Below, in pieces: positions 33,790 to 42,926 of a DNA stretch of 64,000 nucleotides; the stretch's first letter is position 1; each line of letters opens with the position of its first letter. The notes under the pieces were generated by a model. The model saw nothing but the letters and a program-made list of their open reading frames with translations, made no database searches and was not told where the DNA came from. Origin of the DNA: Aromatoleum anaerobium. GTDB lineage: Bacteria > Pseudomonadota > Gammaproteobacteria > Burkholderiales > Rhodocyclaceae. Location of the stretch: positions 186,001 through 250,000 of the forward strand of contig NZ_WTVG02000039.1 of the NCBI RefSeq assembly GCF_012910705.2. Direction: 5' to 3'. A program made the position numbers and the translations under genes.

Positions 33790-34685
33790 GGGCGTTCCGT
33801 GGCAACAGACGGGGGCAGTTCGGTTTTCTCGGGCGGCAGTTCGGCCGTCAGCATCTCGGTTTCCTTGCGCATGCGCCATTCGACAATGGTCTTCGCGACG
33901 AGCGTGACGAGGCCGAGGAAGGCGAGCACCGTCGCCGCGGCGAACGCGCCGATCTGGTTGTATTCGTTGTAGAGGATCTCGACGTGCAGCGGCAGCGTGT
34001 TCGTTTCGCCGCGGATATGGCCGGAGACGACGCTGACCGCGCCGAATTCGCCCATCGCGCGCGCGTTCGCGAGGATCACGCCGTACATCAGGCCCCACTT
34101 GATGTTCGGCAGCGTCACGCGCCTGAACATCTGCCAGCCGGAGGCGCCGAGCGACACCGCGGCTTCTTCCTCGTCGCGACCCTGCGCCTGCATCAGCGGG
34201 ATCAGTTCGCGCGCGACGAACGGGAAGGTCACGAACAGCGTCGCGAGGATCATGCCCGGCAGCGCGAAGATGATCCTGATGTCGTGCGCGGCGAGCCACG
34301 GGCCGAAGAAGCCCTGCGCACCGAACAGGATGATGAAGATCAGGCCGGCGACGACCGGCGACACCGCGAACGGCAGGTCGATCAGCGTCGTCAGCAGGCT
34401 TTTGCCGCGGAACTCGAATTTCGCGATCGCCCACGCGGCGGCCACGCCGAACGCGATGTTGAACGGCAGCACAAGCGCCGCGATCGTCAACGTCAGCAGC
34501 ATCGCCGAGCGCGCCTCGCCTTCCTGCAGCGCCTCCCAGTAAGTCTGCGCGCCCTGCGCGAACGCCTCCCAGAACACCGCGATCAGCGGCAGCACGAGGA
34601 ACAGGAACAGGAAGCCGAGCGCGACCGCAGTCAGCAGCAGGCGAACCCAGCGCGGCTCCGCAGTGGCACGACGCGTCGTCGTCAT
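33786..34685 (-). CDS. cysW: Sulfate ABC transporter permease CysW
   Basis: CysW is one of the two inner-membrane permeases of the sulfate importer. The 299-residue protein has six membrane segments and the permease EAA loop '[20 protein letters not shown]', which docks onto CysA, then '[20 protein letters not shown]', typical of CysW. It overlaps cysT by 4 bp and cysA by 4 bp, so the three are translated together. Confidence 0.95.
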   Translation of the reverse strand: MTTTRRATAEPRWVRLLLTAVALGFLFLFLVLPLIAVFWEAFAQGAQTYWEALQEGEARSAMLLTLTIAALVLPFNIAFGVAAAWAIAKFEFRGKSLLTTLIDLPFAVSPVVAGLIFIILFGAQGFFGPWLAAHDIRIIFALPGMILATLFVTFPFVARELIPLMQAQGRDEEEAAVSLGASGWQMFRRVTLPNIKWGLMYGVILANARAMGEFGAVSVVSGHIRGETNTLPLHVEILYNEYNQIGAFAAATVLAFLGLVTLVAKTIVEWRMRKETEMLTAELPPEKTELPPSVATERP

Positions 34686-35581
34686 GGCCGCCCTCCGGCA
34701 ATCGCGATGGCCCCCGGTGCATCGGCCGGCGCATCCTCATCCCGGCTCTTCGTGTGGCGGTTCGCCGCCCACCACTGCAGCAGGTTGATCACCAGCAGCA
34801 TCACGAACGAGATCACGAGCATCACCACCGCGAGCGCGGTCGCGCCGAGGATGTCGTACTGTTCGAGCTTCGAGATGATCAAGAGCGGCGTGATTTCCGA
34901 GATCAGCGGCATGTTGCCGGCGATGAAGATCACCGAACCGAACTCGCCGATCGCGCGCGAGAACGCGAGCGTGAAGCCGGTCAGCCACGCGGGAAAGATC
35001 CCCGGCAGCAGCACCCGCGTGAAAGTCTGCCAGCGGGTCGCGCCGAGAGTTGCGGCAGCTTCCTCGACCTCCGCCTCGATGTCCTCGATGACCGGCTGCA
35101 GCGTGCGCACGACGAACGGCAGCGTGACGAAGATCAGCGCAACGACGATGCCCAGCGGCGTGAACGCGACCTGGACGCCGAGCTTGGCGAGATGCTGGCC
35201 GATCCAGCCGTTTTGCGCGTACAGCGTCGCGAGCGTGATGCCGGCCACCGCGGTCGGCAGCGCGAACGGCAGATCGACGAGCGCGTCGACGAAGCGCTTG
35301 CCCGGAAACGGATAACGCACCAGCACCCACGCGACGATCAGACCGAACAGCGCGTTGACCGCGGCGGCCCCCAGGGACGCGCCGAAAGTCACGCGGTAGG
35401 ACGCAAGCGCACGCTCGCTACTCGCGGTCGCCCAGAAATCGCTCCACGACATCTGGCCCGTGAATAAAATCATGCCGGCGAGCGGGATCAGCACCAGCAG
35501 GGTCAGATACGTGAGCGTGTAACCCAATCCGAGACGGAAACCGGGCAGGACTCCATCGCGTTTGGCTGCGGCAGGAAACAT
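34682..35581 (-). CDS. cysT: Sulfate ABC transporter permease CysT (CysU)
   Basis: CysT is the second permease of the importer, 299 residues with six membrane segments. Its EAA loop is '[20 protein letters not shown]', followed by '[20 protein letters not shown]'. It is the first gene of the trio and overlaps cysW by 4 bp. The start codon lies 43 bp from the edge of IS copy 2, which separates it from sbp; any promoter formerly shared with sbp would now have to read through the element. Confidence 0.95.
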   Translation of the reverse strand: MFPAAAKRDGVLPGFRLGLGYTLTYLTLLVLIPLAGMILFTGQMSWSDFWATASSERALASYRVTFGASLGAAAVNALFGLIVAWVLVRYPFPGKRFVDALVDLPFALPTAVAGITLATLYAQNGWIGQHLAKLGVQVAFTPLGIVVALIFVTLPFVVRTLQPVIEDIEAEVEEAAATLGATRWQTFTRVLLPGIFPAWLTGFTLAFSRAIGEFGSVIFIAGNMPLISEITPLLIISKLEQYDILGATALAVVMLVISFVMLLVINLLQWWAANRHTKSRDEDAPADAPGAIAIAGGRP

Positions 35582-35624
35582 GTGAGGGGCGACGTGACGA
35601 AAGGCTGAAAGCGACGCAGCCCGC

Positions 35625-37151
35625 CTGAGAGGCTGTGAAAAATCCCCGGCCAGTTATATGCCTTTGGTATAATTAGGTCTTGCTACGAGGTCTGGATTTG
35701 CGCCGATGACGAAGACGCGAGCACGGGTGCTGCTGCCCAACCGGGGGCAGATGGAGTTTCGGGCGAGTGACCTGGAGTCACTGCTGCCGGAGGGGCATCG
35801 GGCGCGCCTGGTGTGGGCGTACGTCGAGCGGCAAGACCTGTCACGGTTCTACGCCGGGATTCGTGCGGTCGATGGCGGGGTGGGCCGCTCGGCAATCGCG
35901 CCGGAGATTTTGCTGGCGCTGTGGTTGTACGCCACGCTCGACGGGGTGGGCAGCGCGCGGGCGGTGTCACGGCTGCTCGAATCGCATGACGCCTACCGCT
36001 GGTTGTGCGGCGGGGTTCAGGTCAATCACCACACCCTTTCGGACTTTCGCAAGGATCAGGGCGAAGGGCTGGACGAGTTGTTGAGTGTGAGCATCGCCAG
36101 CCTGATGGCGGCCGGGGTAGTCAAGCTCAAACAGGTGGCGCAGGACGGGATGCGTGTGCGCGCCAGCGCCGGGGCGGGCTCGTTTCGCCGCAAGGAGAAG
36201 CTCGAAGGCTACCTGGAGGCGGCGCGCGCGGCCGTGGCGCGGCTCAAAGCCGAGGTGGAGGCGGACCCGGCGCAGGCCGAACGGGCGCGGGAAGCGGCCC
36301 GGCTACGGGCGGCGAAAGAGCGTGAAGCGCGTCTTGAGAAGGCGCTGGCGCGGCTGCCCGAGATCGAAGCGATCAAGCAGCGGCAAGGCAAAAACCCCGA
36401 CCAGGCGCGCGCGTCGATGACCGATGCCGAAGCGACGGTGATGAAGATGGGCGACGGCGGCTTTCGGCCGGCGTACAACCCGCAACTGGCGAGCGACGCC
36501 GACTCGCTGGTGATCGTGGGGGTCGAGGTGGCCACCGTCGGCAGCGACCAAGGGCAGATGGTGCCGATGATCGAGCAGGTCACCGCGCGCTGCGGTCGGC
36601 TGCCCGAAGCCTGGCTGGTCGATGGCGGCTACGTCGGACACGAGCAGATCGAGCAGGCGAGCCAAAGCACCGTCGTCTATGGGCCGGTGCCGCAACCCAA
36701 GAACAAGGCGGTCGATCCTCACCAGGCGAAGGCCGGCGACAGCGAAGCGGTGGCGGCCTGGCGGCAACGGATGGGCACGGACGAGGCGAAGGTCATTTAC
36801 AAGCGGCGAGCGGCAACGGCCGAATGCGTCAATGCGCACAGCCGCAACCGCGGCCTGCAGCAGTTCCGGGTGCGGGGTCTGGCGAAGGTCAAGTGTGTGA
36901 TGCTGATCTTTGCTTTGGCGCACAACCTGATGCGCATGGTCAGCCTCGCACCGGAATTGCTCGGGGTAGGGATAGGTGCGTCTGCCGTTCCCGGAATCGG
37001 GGTTTAAGGGGCGAAAAATGGGGAAAAACGTCAAATGAACCGTCGATAGCAGCACAAACGGTGCAAAAACCCTATCGCGCCCAGCAAAACGGCGTTAACC
37101 CCGCTCGCGCGTCTAATCGGTCCTGCGAACGAAAGATTCACAAACTCTGAG
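35625..37151 (+). mobile_element. IS1182-family insertion sequence, copy 2
   Basis: Same 1,527-bp element as at 8352-9878, in opposite orientation, with identical termini including the CTGAG pentamer at both ends. It lies between sbp and cysT, 31 bp after the sbp stop and 43 bp before the cysT start. The flanking genes remain in the normal sbp-cysT-cysW-cysA order, so this is a simple insertion, not a rearrangement breakpoint. A TATAAT-like hexamer upstream of the transposase gene may serve as its promoter. Confidence 0.92.
35706..37007 (+). CDS. IS1182-family transposase (copy 2)
   Basis: A 433-residue DDE transposase, intact and nearly identical to copy 1. Differences include T for M at residue 4, RL for QA after 'TARCG', QS for RS, N for D in the 'PQPK' segment, and I for T near the C-terminus. 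It is transcribed opposite to the cys genes, so its transcript runs towards the 3' end of sbp, antisense to it. Confidence 0.93.
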   Translation: MTKTRARVLLPNRGQMEFRASDLESLLPEGHRARLVWAYVERQDLSRFYAGIRAVDGGVGRSAIAPEILLALWLYATLDGVGSARAVSRLLESHDAYRWLCGGVQVNHHTLSDFRKDQGEGLDELLSVSIASLMAAGVVKLKQVAQDGMRVRASAGAGSFRRKEKLEGYLEAARAAVARLKAEVEADPAQAERAREAARLRAAKEREARLEKALARLPEIEAIKQRQGKNPDQARASMTDAEATVMKMGDGGFRPAYNPQLASDADSLVIVGVEVATVGSDQGQMVPMIEQVTARCGRLPEAWLVDGGYVGHEQIEQASQSTVVYGPVPQPKNKAVDPHQAKAGDSEAVAAWRQRMGTDEAKVIYKRRAATAECVNAHSRNRGLQQFRVRGLAKVKCVMLIFALAHNLMRMVSLAPELLGVGIGASAVPGIGV

Positions 37152-37181
37152 CGGGCCGTCGAGCGGGCGAAACGGCGGATT

Positions 37182-38180
37182 CTACTTCTGAACGTAGATC
37201 TGGTCGAAGGTGCCGCCGTCCTTGAAATGGGTCGCGGCCGCCTTGCTCCAGCCGCCGAACATTTCATCGACGGTAAAGGTCTTGATCGGCGGGAACGCGG
37301 AAGCGTATTTCTTCAGTATTTCCGGATCGCGCGGGCGCAGGTAGTTTTTCGCGGCGTTCTCCTGGCCTTCCTTCGACCACAGGTATTCGAGGTAGGCGCG
37401 GGCGAGCTCGCGCGTGCCTTTCTTGTCCACGACTTTCTCGACGACCGCAACCGGAAATTCGGCGAGGATCGACAGGCTCGGGTACACAACCTCGAACTCG
37501 CCGCGGCCGAATTCCTTCGCGATCAGCTCAGCCTCGGATTCGAACGTCACGAGCACGTCGCCGATCCGGCGCTGCATGAATGTCGTCGTTGCGTCGCGCC
37601 CGCCGGAACCGAACAGCGGCGCGTTCTTCAGCCAGTTGCCGACGAACTCCTGCGCGGTCTTGTCGTTGCCCCCCGGCTGCTTCAGCGCGTAGCCCCATGC
37701 GGCGAGATACGAATAGCGGCCGTTGCCGGTGTTCTTCGGGTGCGGGATGATCAGCTGCACGGCACCCGGCTTCGCGATGTCGTTCCAGTCCTTGATCCCT
37801 TTCGGATTGCCCTTGCGCACGATGAACACCATCGTCGAGGTGTACGGCGACGCGTTGTCCGGGAAGCGCTTCGCGTAATCGGTCGCGACGAGGCCTTTCT
37901 CGGCGAGGAAATCGACGTCCGTCGCCTGGTTCATCGTCACCACATCGGCCTCCAGTCCGTCGGCGACCGCGCGCGCCTGCTTCGACGAGCCGGCATGCGA
38001 CTGGCGGATTTCAACGGTTTCTCCGGTTTTTTCCTTCCAGTGCTTCTGGAAAAGCGGGTTGTAATCCTTGTAGACGTCGCGCGCGACGTCGTACGACACA
38101 TTGAGCAGGTTCGACTGAGCGTGCACGCCCGTCGCGAGTGCGAGCCCGGCCGCAAGCAGCAGGGTGGAAAGTTTGTTCAT
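37182..38180 (-). CDS. sbp: Periplasmic sulfate-binding protein Sbp
   Basis: Sbp captures sulfate in the periplasm and hands it to CysTWA. The 332-residue precursor has a Sec signal ('LLLAAGLALATGVHA', cut after about 21 residues). Family markers are 'LLNVSYDVARDVYKDYNPLF', 'SHAGSSKQARAV' and 'GGRDATTTFMQRRIGDVLV', segments forming the sulfate pocket and hinge. It is upstream of cysT in operon order, but an IS now intervenes. Confidence 0.95.
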   Translation of the reverse strand: MNKLSTLLLAAGLALATGVHAQSNLLNVSYDVARDVYKDYNPLFQKHWKEKTGETVEIRQSHAGSSKQARAVADGLEADVVTMNQATDVDFLAEKGLVATDYAKRFPDNASPYTSTMVFIVRKGNPKGIKDWNDIAKPGAVQLIIPHPKNTGNGRYSYLAAWGYALKQPGGNDKTAQEFVGNWLKNAPLFGSGGRDATTTFMQRRIGDVLVTFESEAELIAKEFGRGEFEVVYPSLSILAEFPVAVVEKVVDKKGTRELARAYLEYLWSKEGQENAAKNYLRPRDPEILKKYASAFPPIKTFTVDEMFGGWSKAAATHFKDGGTFDQIYVQK

Positions 38181-38486
38181 GAAAACTCCAGTGGCGGAAG
38201 GGCAAGGTCAGCGGCATGAACGATAGCCGAAGCCGGCCAAAGCTGTCATGCATGAGATCCCCTTTCTTTATTACGAATGGAACTATGGGAAAATATCCCC
38301 ACCCTTGGGCGAGCCGGCTTGTCAATATTCTGGTTGCGCCGCAGTTACCCGCCGTTACAAGGAGTTTTCTCCCCGAAGAGGCCGCGCAGCGGGAATATTG
38401 GAAGCGAGTAACGCATAATTTGTCCAAATGGAAGAATGACAATCCGGGCAACTGCCTGAAGCCCATTTCCAGGTTGGGAAGTCACG
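38181..38486. other. Divergent intergenic region between sbp and the Sel1 gene
   Basis: This 306-bp stretch holds the promoters of two divergent genes. It contains an AT-rich core near 38260-38300 (several A/T runs), where the sbp promoter should lie. I see no perfect operator. The short frames crossing it lack ribosome sites and a coding pattern. A CysB-type activator site would be expected here but is too degenerate to call by eye. Confidence 0.4.
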
Positions 38487-39305
38487 ATGTCACTTCATGC
38501 CACTGTTACCTGTCCGAGTTGCGGGAGCACCGATTGCCGCAAGTCGAAATGGCAGTCCGAAAGCGAAAAGCCGGTGCATACGGGCAACCGCCCATATCGG
38601 TGCCGTGCCTGCGCACATCGCTTCCACGCCCCGGAACGCAAGCGGTCCCGCTGGCGGAACGGGGCGTCTTTCATGGTGCCGGTGCTGGTAATGGTGGCTG
38701 TGATGGCCGCAGTGATCGCCCTCGGCTCGAGGACCAGCGATGAAATCCCGGCGCAGAACCTTCCTGGCGTGCCGACTCCGATCGATCCCTACACGCTGCG
38801 CGCGGCCCACGAGGGGGATGCCGCGGCCCAGCTCCGGATTGCGAAGACGCTGCTGCTCGACTCCGCGAGCGACCGAGCGCAGTCGCTGGAGGCCGTTCGC
38901 TGGCTGCGGGCGGCGGCAGACAGTGAACATCCGGGAGCAATGGTGGAACTCGGAAAGCTCTACCGCAGCGGCTTCGGCGTGCTGCAGGACTACGACCAGG
39001 CAGCCCGATGGATCCGTACCGCGGCGGCGCGCGGCGACGCCGAAGGCATGCTCGAGCTGGGCCGCCTGTACCGCGACGGCGTCGGTTTCCCGCGCGACCC
39101 GGTGCGCGCCTACGTTTGGTTCAACCGCGCCGCCGCCGCGCTGAACATTGAAGCCGTGCGCGACCGCGACGAAATCGCGCGCAGCCTCGACGCGGATGAG
39201 CTGAAGCAGGCACAGGCGCAGTCTTCAAAAGTGGAATCCGGCGAGGCCGAAGCCGACCCGGTCAAGGAACGCAGAGGGGCGGGAGAATCGGTTACCGCAG
39301 GTTGA
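38487..39305 (+). CDS. Zinc-ribbon, membrane-anchored Sel1-repeat protein
   Basis: A 272-residue protein with three parts. An N-terminal zinc-ribbon has two Cys pairs ('CPSCGSTDC' and 'YRCRACAHRF'). A single membrane helix follows at about 63-80 ('MVPVLVMVAVMAAVIALG'), then a set of Sel1-like repeats (about 105-225), for example 'GAMVELGKLYRSGFGVLQDY' and 'GMLELGRLYRDGVGFPRD'. The ribbon would be cytoplasmic and the repeats periplasmic. Such repeats mediate protein contacts. The combination suggests a link between cytoplasmic nucleic-acid or protein recognition and the envelope; function unknown. Confidence 0.85.
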   Translation: MSLHATVTCPSCGSTDCRKSKWQSESEKPVHTGNRPYRCRACAHRFHAPERKRSRWRNGASFMVPVLVMVAVMAAVIALGSRTSDEIPAQNLPGVPTPIDPYTLRAAHEGDAAAQLRIAKTLLLDSASDRAQSLEAVRWLRAAADSEHPGAMVELGKLYRSGFGVLQDYDQAARWIRTAAARGDAEGMLELGRLYRDGVGFPRDPVRAYVWFNRAAAALNIEAVRDRDEIARSLDADELKQAQAQSSKVESGEAEADPVKERRGAGESVTAG

Positions 39306-39313
39306 CGGATAGG

Positions 39314-39348
39314 ATCACTTGAACCATGATTCATGTATCAAGTGATAC
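39314..39348 (+). promoter_or_regulatory. Inverted-repeat operator of the Xre/RES pair
   Basis: A perfect 9-bp inverted repeat, ATCACTTGA / TCAAGTGAT, separated by 15 bp, ends 15 bp before the antitoxin start. The right half sits in a 14-bp palindrome, GTATCAAGTGATAC (39335-39348). Such paired sites are typical for autoregulation by the antitoxin or toxin-antitoxin complex. Confidence 0.65.
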
Positions 39349-39361
39349 TCAAGAGACGAAG

Positions 39362-39790
39362 ATGGAACTTGTCACCGTCGAACAGATTGCCGCCGTGATG
39401 GCGCTGATACCAGCCCCACACTCCTTTGCCGAACTGGACGAACAGGTTGCGGACGGATTGCCGAAGGCCGCTCTCAAGGCCGGCGTGGCGCGGATAGGTC
39501 GGAATGCCGATGAGCGTCGCGAGATTCTGCACCGGATAGTGCCCGAGGCGACGTTGAAGCGTCGGCAGGATCGGTTGAGTGCCTCCGAATCGGAGAAAAC
39601 GGAGCGGCTTGCGCGGGTTTATGCGACCGCCCGCCACGTCTGGGATTCGGATGAGGATGCACTGGCGTTCCTGCATACACCCCATTCGATGCTCGGCGGC
39701 AGAACGCCGCTCGATGTCGCCATGACAGAACTGGGCGCGCGTCGAGTCGAAGCGCTGCTCTGGAGACTGTTCTACGGTATTGCCGCTTGA
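39362..39790 (+). CDS. Xre/MbcA/ParS-type antitoxin (DUF2384)
   Basis: A 142-residue antitoxin of the Xre/MbcA/ParS family. The C-terminal toxin-binding domain is clear: 'RLARVYATARHVWDSDEDAL', 'FLHTPHSMLGGRTPLDVA', 'LGARRVEALLWRLFYGIAA'. The N-terminal half is helical, of the DNA-binding type. I prefer ATG 39362, since the alternative ATG 39326 lies within the operator. The stop overlaps the toxin start by 4 bp (TTGA), the normal arrangement for such pairs. Confidence 0.9.
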   Translation: MELVTVEQIAAVMALIPAPHSFAELDEQVADGLPKAALKAGVARIGRNADERREILHRIVPEATLKRRQDRLSASESEKTERLARVYATARHVWDSDEDALAFLHTPHSMLGGRTPLDVAMTELGARRVEALLWRLFYGIAA

Positions 39791-40260
39791 TCCGCGTTTA
39801 CCGGATTGCAGATGATCGACACCCGATCTGGGACGGAACGGGGGCGGCTCTCGTGGGCGGACGCTGGAACAGTTCCGGAAAATCCGTGATCTATGGCTCG
39901 TTGAGCTACGCCTGCGCGATGCTTGAGATCCTGGCGCATGCCGGTATCGGCCGAGTGCCACGTACCCAGCGCTTCGTTGTCGCAGAAGTGCCGGATGAAC
40001 TATCTGTAGAACGCCACGACCCGCTCACCCTGCCGGCCGGCTGGGATGCCGAGGACAGCAGCGTTGCCCGTGGATTCGGCGATGACTGGCTTGTGTCCGC
40101 CCGAAGCCTGGTACTCGTCGTTCCGTCCGTCGTGGCCCGCCTGGAGTTCAATGCGATCATCAATCCCCGGCATCCAGAATTTCAGAAGTTGATGGTCTCC
40201 ATTCCTGAACCGGTGATCTGGGACAGCCGACTGTTCAGGACGATTCCCGTGACCGACTGA
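39787..40260 (+). CDS. RES-domain toxin
   Basis: A 157-residue RES-domain protein, a family whose characterised members degrade NAD+ and stop growth. Conserved residues can be seen: the Arg in 'VYRIAD', the glutamate in 'CAMLEILAH', and the Ser and Asn in 'PSVVARLEFNAIINPRHPEF'. It starts at TTG 39787 overlapping the antitoxin stop, so it is made only when the antitoxin is translated. The pair is intact. Confidence 0.92.
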   Translation: MIRVYRIADDRHPIWDGTGAALVGGRWNSSGKSVIYGSLSYACAMLEILAHAGIGRVPRTQRFVVAEVPDELSVERHDPLTLPAGWDAEDSSVARGFGDDWLVSARSLVLVVPSVVARLEFNAIINPRHPEFQKLMVSIPEPVIWDSRLFRTIPVTD

Positions 40261-40311
40261 TGCTGCAACGGCGCGCATCAACCAAATATCGATGTCCCCG
40301 GCGAATGAGTG

Positions 40312-41226
40312 TCACGAGGCGTCGGAATCCACCCTTGCATCGGCCCGGGGAATGCCGGCCGCCGCGGCGAGCATCTCCCGGCGGCTTTCGGGCGTTTCCA
40401 GGCTGATCCGTCCCAGCGCGCCGCTGCGGTAATCGTTGAGGAAGATTTGCGAGGCTTTCTCGAGATCCGGCGCGCCGCCCTTGAGCCGGCAGCCGCGCCG
40501 CGCCGCGATCGTCTCGACGAGGCCGACGCCGTCCAGCGCCTCGATGCGTTCCGGCGCGATGGCGTAGCGCGCCGCCAGCAGCGCCGGGTAACGTTCCAGC
40601 AGCAGGTCGCCGAGGAACGTTGCGACCTCCTCGTCGATGACGGCGTTGCGCCCGATCGCGTGGCTCGCGGCGAGCATGAAGCCGTCCGAGTCGTACGCGA
40701 TCTTCGGCCACATCAGGCCAGGCGTGTCGGTGATCGTCATGTGCGAGCCGAGGTCGAAAGTCTGCTGCGATTTCGTCACCGCCGGCTCGTCGCCGACTTT
40801 CGCGACGCGGCGTTTCAGCAGCGCGTTCATCAGCGTCGATTTGCCGACGTTCGGGATGCCCATGATCATGATGCGCAGCAGCTTGGTGCCGTCGTTGCGG
40901 TGCGGCGCGAGCGCCTGGCACAGGCCGGGCACGCGCGCGACGTCCCCCGGCTTTTTGCACGACAGCGCGACCGCCTTCACACCTTGCTGACTGTTGAAGA
41001 AATCGAGCCAGGCGTGCGTCGCGGCAGGATCGGCGAGGTCGGCCTTGTTGAGCACCTTGAGGCACACGCGCTGCCGGTGCCGGCGCAACTCGTGGATCAT
41101 CGGATTGCTGCTCGCCTCCGGGATGCGGGCATCGAGCACCTCGATGACGACGTCGGTCAGCGCCATCGTTTCGGCCGCTTTCTTGCGCGCCGAGGTCATA
41201 TGACCGGGAAACCACTGGATCGACAT
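40312..41226 (-). CDS. Circularly permuted GTPase of the YlqF/RbgA family
   Basis: A 304-residue GTPase involved in late assembly of the large ribosomal subunit. The GTPase motifs occur in permuted order, the family's defining feature: G4 'NKAD' first, then G1 'GIPNVGKST' and G3 'DTPG'. The protein begins 'MSIQWFPGHMTSARKKA' as in other YlqF proteins. It is divergent from the DUF1415 gene. No neighbours suggest another role. Confidence 0.93.
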   Translation of the reverse strand: MSIQWFPGHMTSARKKAAETMALTDVVIEVLDARIPEASSNPMIHELRRHRQRVCLKVLNKADLADPAATHAWLDFFNSQQGVKAVALSCKKPGDVARVPGLCQALAPHRNDGTKLLRIMIMGIPNVGKSTLMNALLKRRVAKVGDEPAVTKSQQTFDLGSHMTITDTPGLMWPKIAYDSDGFMLAASHAIGRNAVIDEEVATFLGDLLLERYPALLAARYAIAPERIEALDGVGLVETIAARRGCRLKGGAPDLEKASQIFLNDYRSGALGRISLETPESRREMLAAAAGIPRADARVDSDAS

Positions 41227-41314
41227 CTGGAATGAAAGCCCTGGAGAAGGGGCGCATTATCGCCTCCTTCGTCGGCAGCTTGGGGCAAAATGGCGAACTT
41301 TCGAGGGAATGCGG

Positions 41315-41878
41315 ATGAATCGTGACAAGGTGCTCGCGGCGACGCGACAGTGGCTGGAGAAGGCGGTGATCGGACTCAACCTGTGTCCGTTCGCAAAGGC
41401 GGTGTATGTGAAGAACCAGGTGCGCATCGTCGTCAGCGACGCCCGGCACGTCGATGCGTTCCTCGAAGAGCTCGACCGCGAACTCGATTTCCTCGCTGCC
41501 GCCAACCCTGAAGAAATCGATACGACGCTGCTCGTACATCCGACGCTGTTCCCCGATTTCCTCGATTTCAACGAGATCGTCGGCATCGCCGAGGAAGCCG
41601 TCGCCGAGCACGAGCTCGAAGGCGTCCTGCAGGTCGCGAGCTTCCATCCGCGCTTCCGCTTCGAAGGCACCGGCGAGGACGACATCGAGAACTACACCAA
41701 CCGCTCGCCGTATCCGACGTTGCATCTGCTGCGCGAGGACAGCATCGAGCGTGCGGTCGCCGCGTACCCGGATGCCGAAACGATCCCCGAGCGCAACATC
41801 GAGACGATGAACCGTCTCGGCCACGAAGGCTGGAAAGCGCTCGGCATTCCCGACGGCGGCGAGGACGACACGCCGTGA
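41315..41878 (+). CDS. DUF1415-family protein
   Basis: A 187-residue soluble protein of the DUF1415 family, widespread in proteobacteria and without assigned function. The signature is near the start, 'VIGLNLCPFAKAV', followed by 'LLVHPTLFPDFLDFNEIVG' and 'QVASFHPRFRFEG', then 'NRSPYPTLHLLRE'. The conserved Cys and His residues hint at an enzyme. ATG 41315 has a GAGGG site at good spacing; ATG 41309 would be too close to it. It overlaps the methyltransferase gene by 4 bp. Confidence 0.88.
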   Translation: MNRDKVLAATRQWLEKAVIGLNLCPFAKAVYVKNQVRIVVSDARHVDAFLEELDRELDFLAAANPEEIDTTLLVHPTLFPDFLDFNEIVGIAEEAVAEHELEGVLQVASFHPRFRFEGTGEDDIENYTNRSPYPTLHLLREDSIERAVAAYPDAETIPERNIETMNRLGHEGWKALGIPDGGEDDTP

Positions 41879-42810
41879 GCGAGGCCCACGCAAAGGGCCG
41901 GCACCCGGCGAGTCGCGGGCGCACCCGCGGTAAACCGCAGCCGTCCCCGGCACCGAGCGCTGCGCCCTCCCCGACAGCCGCCGTGGTGCCTGACATCCGG
42001 CCAGGCCAGTCGGTCGAACTGCTCAAGGAACTCCACATCCTGACGCGCGACGGCAAACTCAACCAGGACAGCCGGCGCAAGCTCAAGCAGGTTTATCACC
42101 TGTACAACTTCATCGAGCCGCTGCTCGAAGAAGTGATGAGCGCGCGCGGCGACCTGACGCTCGCCGACCACGGCGCCGGCAAGTCGTATCTCGGCTTCAT
42201 CCTCTACGACCTGTTCCTGAAGGCGCGCGAAGGGGGGCAGAGCGGCGGCCACATCTACGGCATCGAGACGCGCGACGAACTGGTCGCGAAGTCGCGCGAA
42301 CTCGCGGCGCGACTCGGCTTCGTCCGCATGAGTTTCCTGAACCTGTCGGTCGGCGACTCGATCGAGTCGCCCGAGCTGCCCGAACATATCGACATCGTCA
42401 CCGCGCTGCACGCCTGCAACACCGCGACCGACGACGCGATCCGCTTCGCGTTGCACAAGCGCGCCCGCTTCATCGTGCTCGTGCCGTGTTGCCAGGCCGA
42501 GGTCGCCGCCGCGCTGCGCCGGCACAAGAACGAATCCTTCGGCAAGACGCCGCTGTCCGAGATCTGGCGCCACCCGATCCACACGCGCGAATTCGGCAGC
42601 CAGCTGACGAACGTGCTGCGCTGCCTGCTGCTCGAATCGCACGGCTACCAGCTCACGGTGACCGAACTTGTCGGCTGGGAGCATTCGATGAAGAACGAGC
42701 TGATCATCGCGCGGGCAACAGGCCAGCCGCGAGGCAACGCGCAGGAGCGGCTCGCGCAGATCCTCGCCGAACTCAACCTGGAAGAGCTTCGCGATCGTTT
42801 TGCGTATTGA
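41875..42810 (+). CDS. SAM-dependent methyltransferase (Methyltransf_32-like)
   Basis: A 311-residue protein. After a Pro/Ala-rich, basic N-terminus (about 1-40) comes a Rossmann methyltransferase domain: 'LTLADHGAGKSYLGFILYDL' (SAM loop), 'IYGIETRDELVAKSRELAAR' and 'DIVTALHACNTATDDAIRFA'. The 'VPCCQAE' segment is typical of this family. The likely substrate is an RNA or protein, but it cannot be deduced. It starts at GTG 41875, overlapping the DUF1415 gene by 4 bp, so the two work in one transcript. Confidence 0.85.
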   Translation: MSEAHAKGRHPASRGRTRGKPQPSPAPSAAPSPTAAVVPDIRPGQSVELLKELHILTRDGKLNQDSRRKLKQVYHLYNFIEPLLEEVMSARGDLTLADHGAGKSYLGFILYDLFLKAREGGQSGGHIYGIETRDELVAKSRELAARLGFVRMSFLNLSVGDSIESPELPEHIDIVTALHACNTATDDAIRFALHKRARFIVLVPCCQAEVAAALRRHKNESFGKTPLSEIWRHPIHTREFGSQLTNVLRCLLLESHGYQLTVTELVGWEHSMKNELIIARATGQPRGNAQERLAQILAELNLEELRDRFAY

Positions 42811-42926
42811 AGAGCAGCGGCAAAGCCGGGCGGCGGCGCGCACGATTGCGCCGGCTCGCTTGATCTGGGCAAAGTACCGCAGCCCCGCGATGCGTTAATC
42901 TGCAGTTCCCCCACCGGCCGCCCCAC

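Noticed and set aside
8352-37151. Composite transposon formed by the two IS copies
   Set aside because: The cargo consists of ordinary chromosomal genes in natural operon order, and the sbp-cysTWA order across copy 2 shows independent simple insertions.
38011-38743. Short frames on both strands crossing the sbp promoter region
   Set aside because: They lack ribosome sites, overlap the sbp signal peptide or the Sel1 gene, and show no coding pattern.
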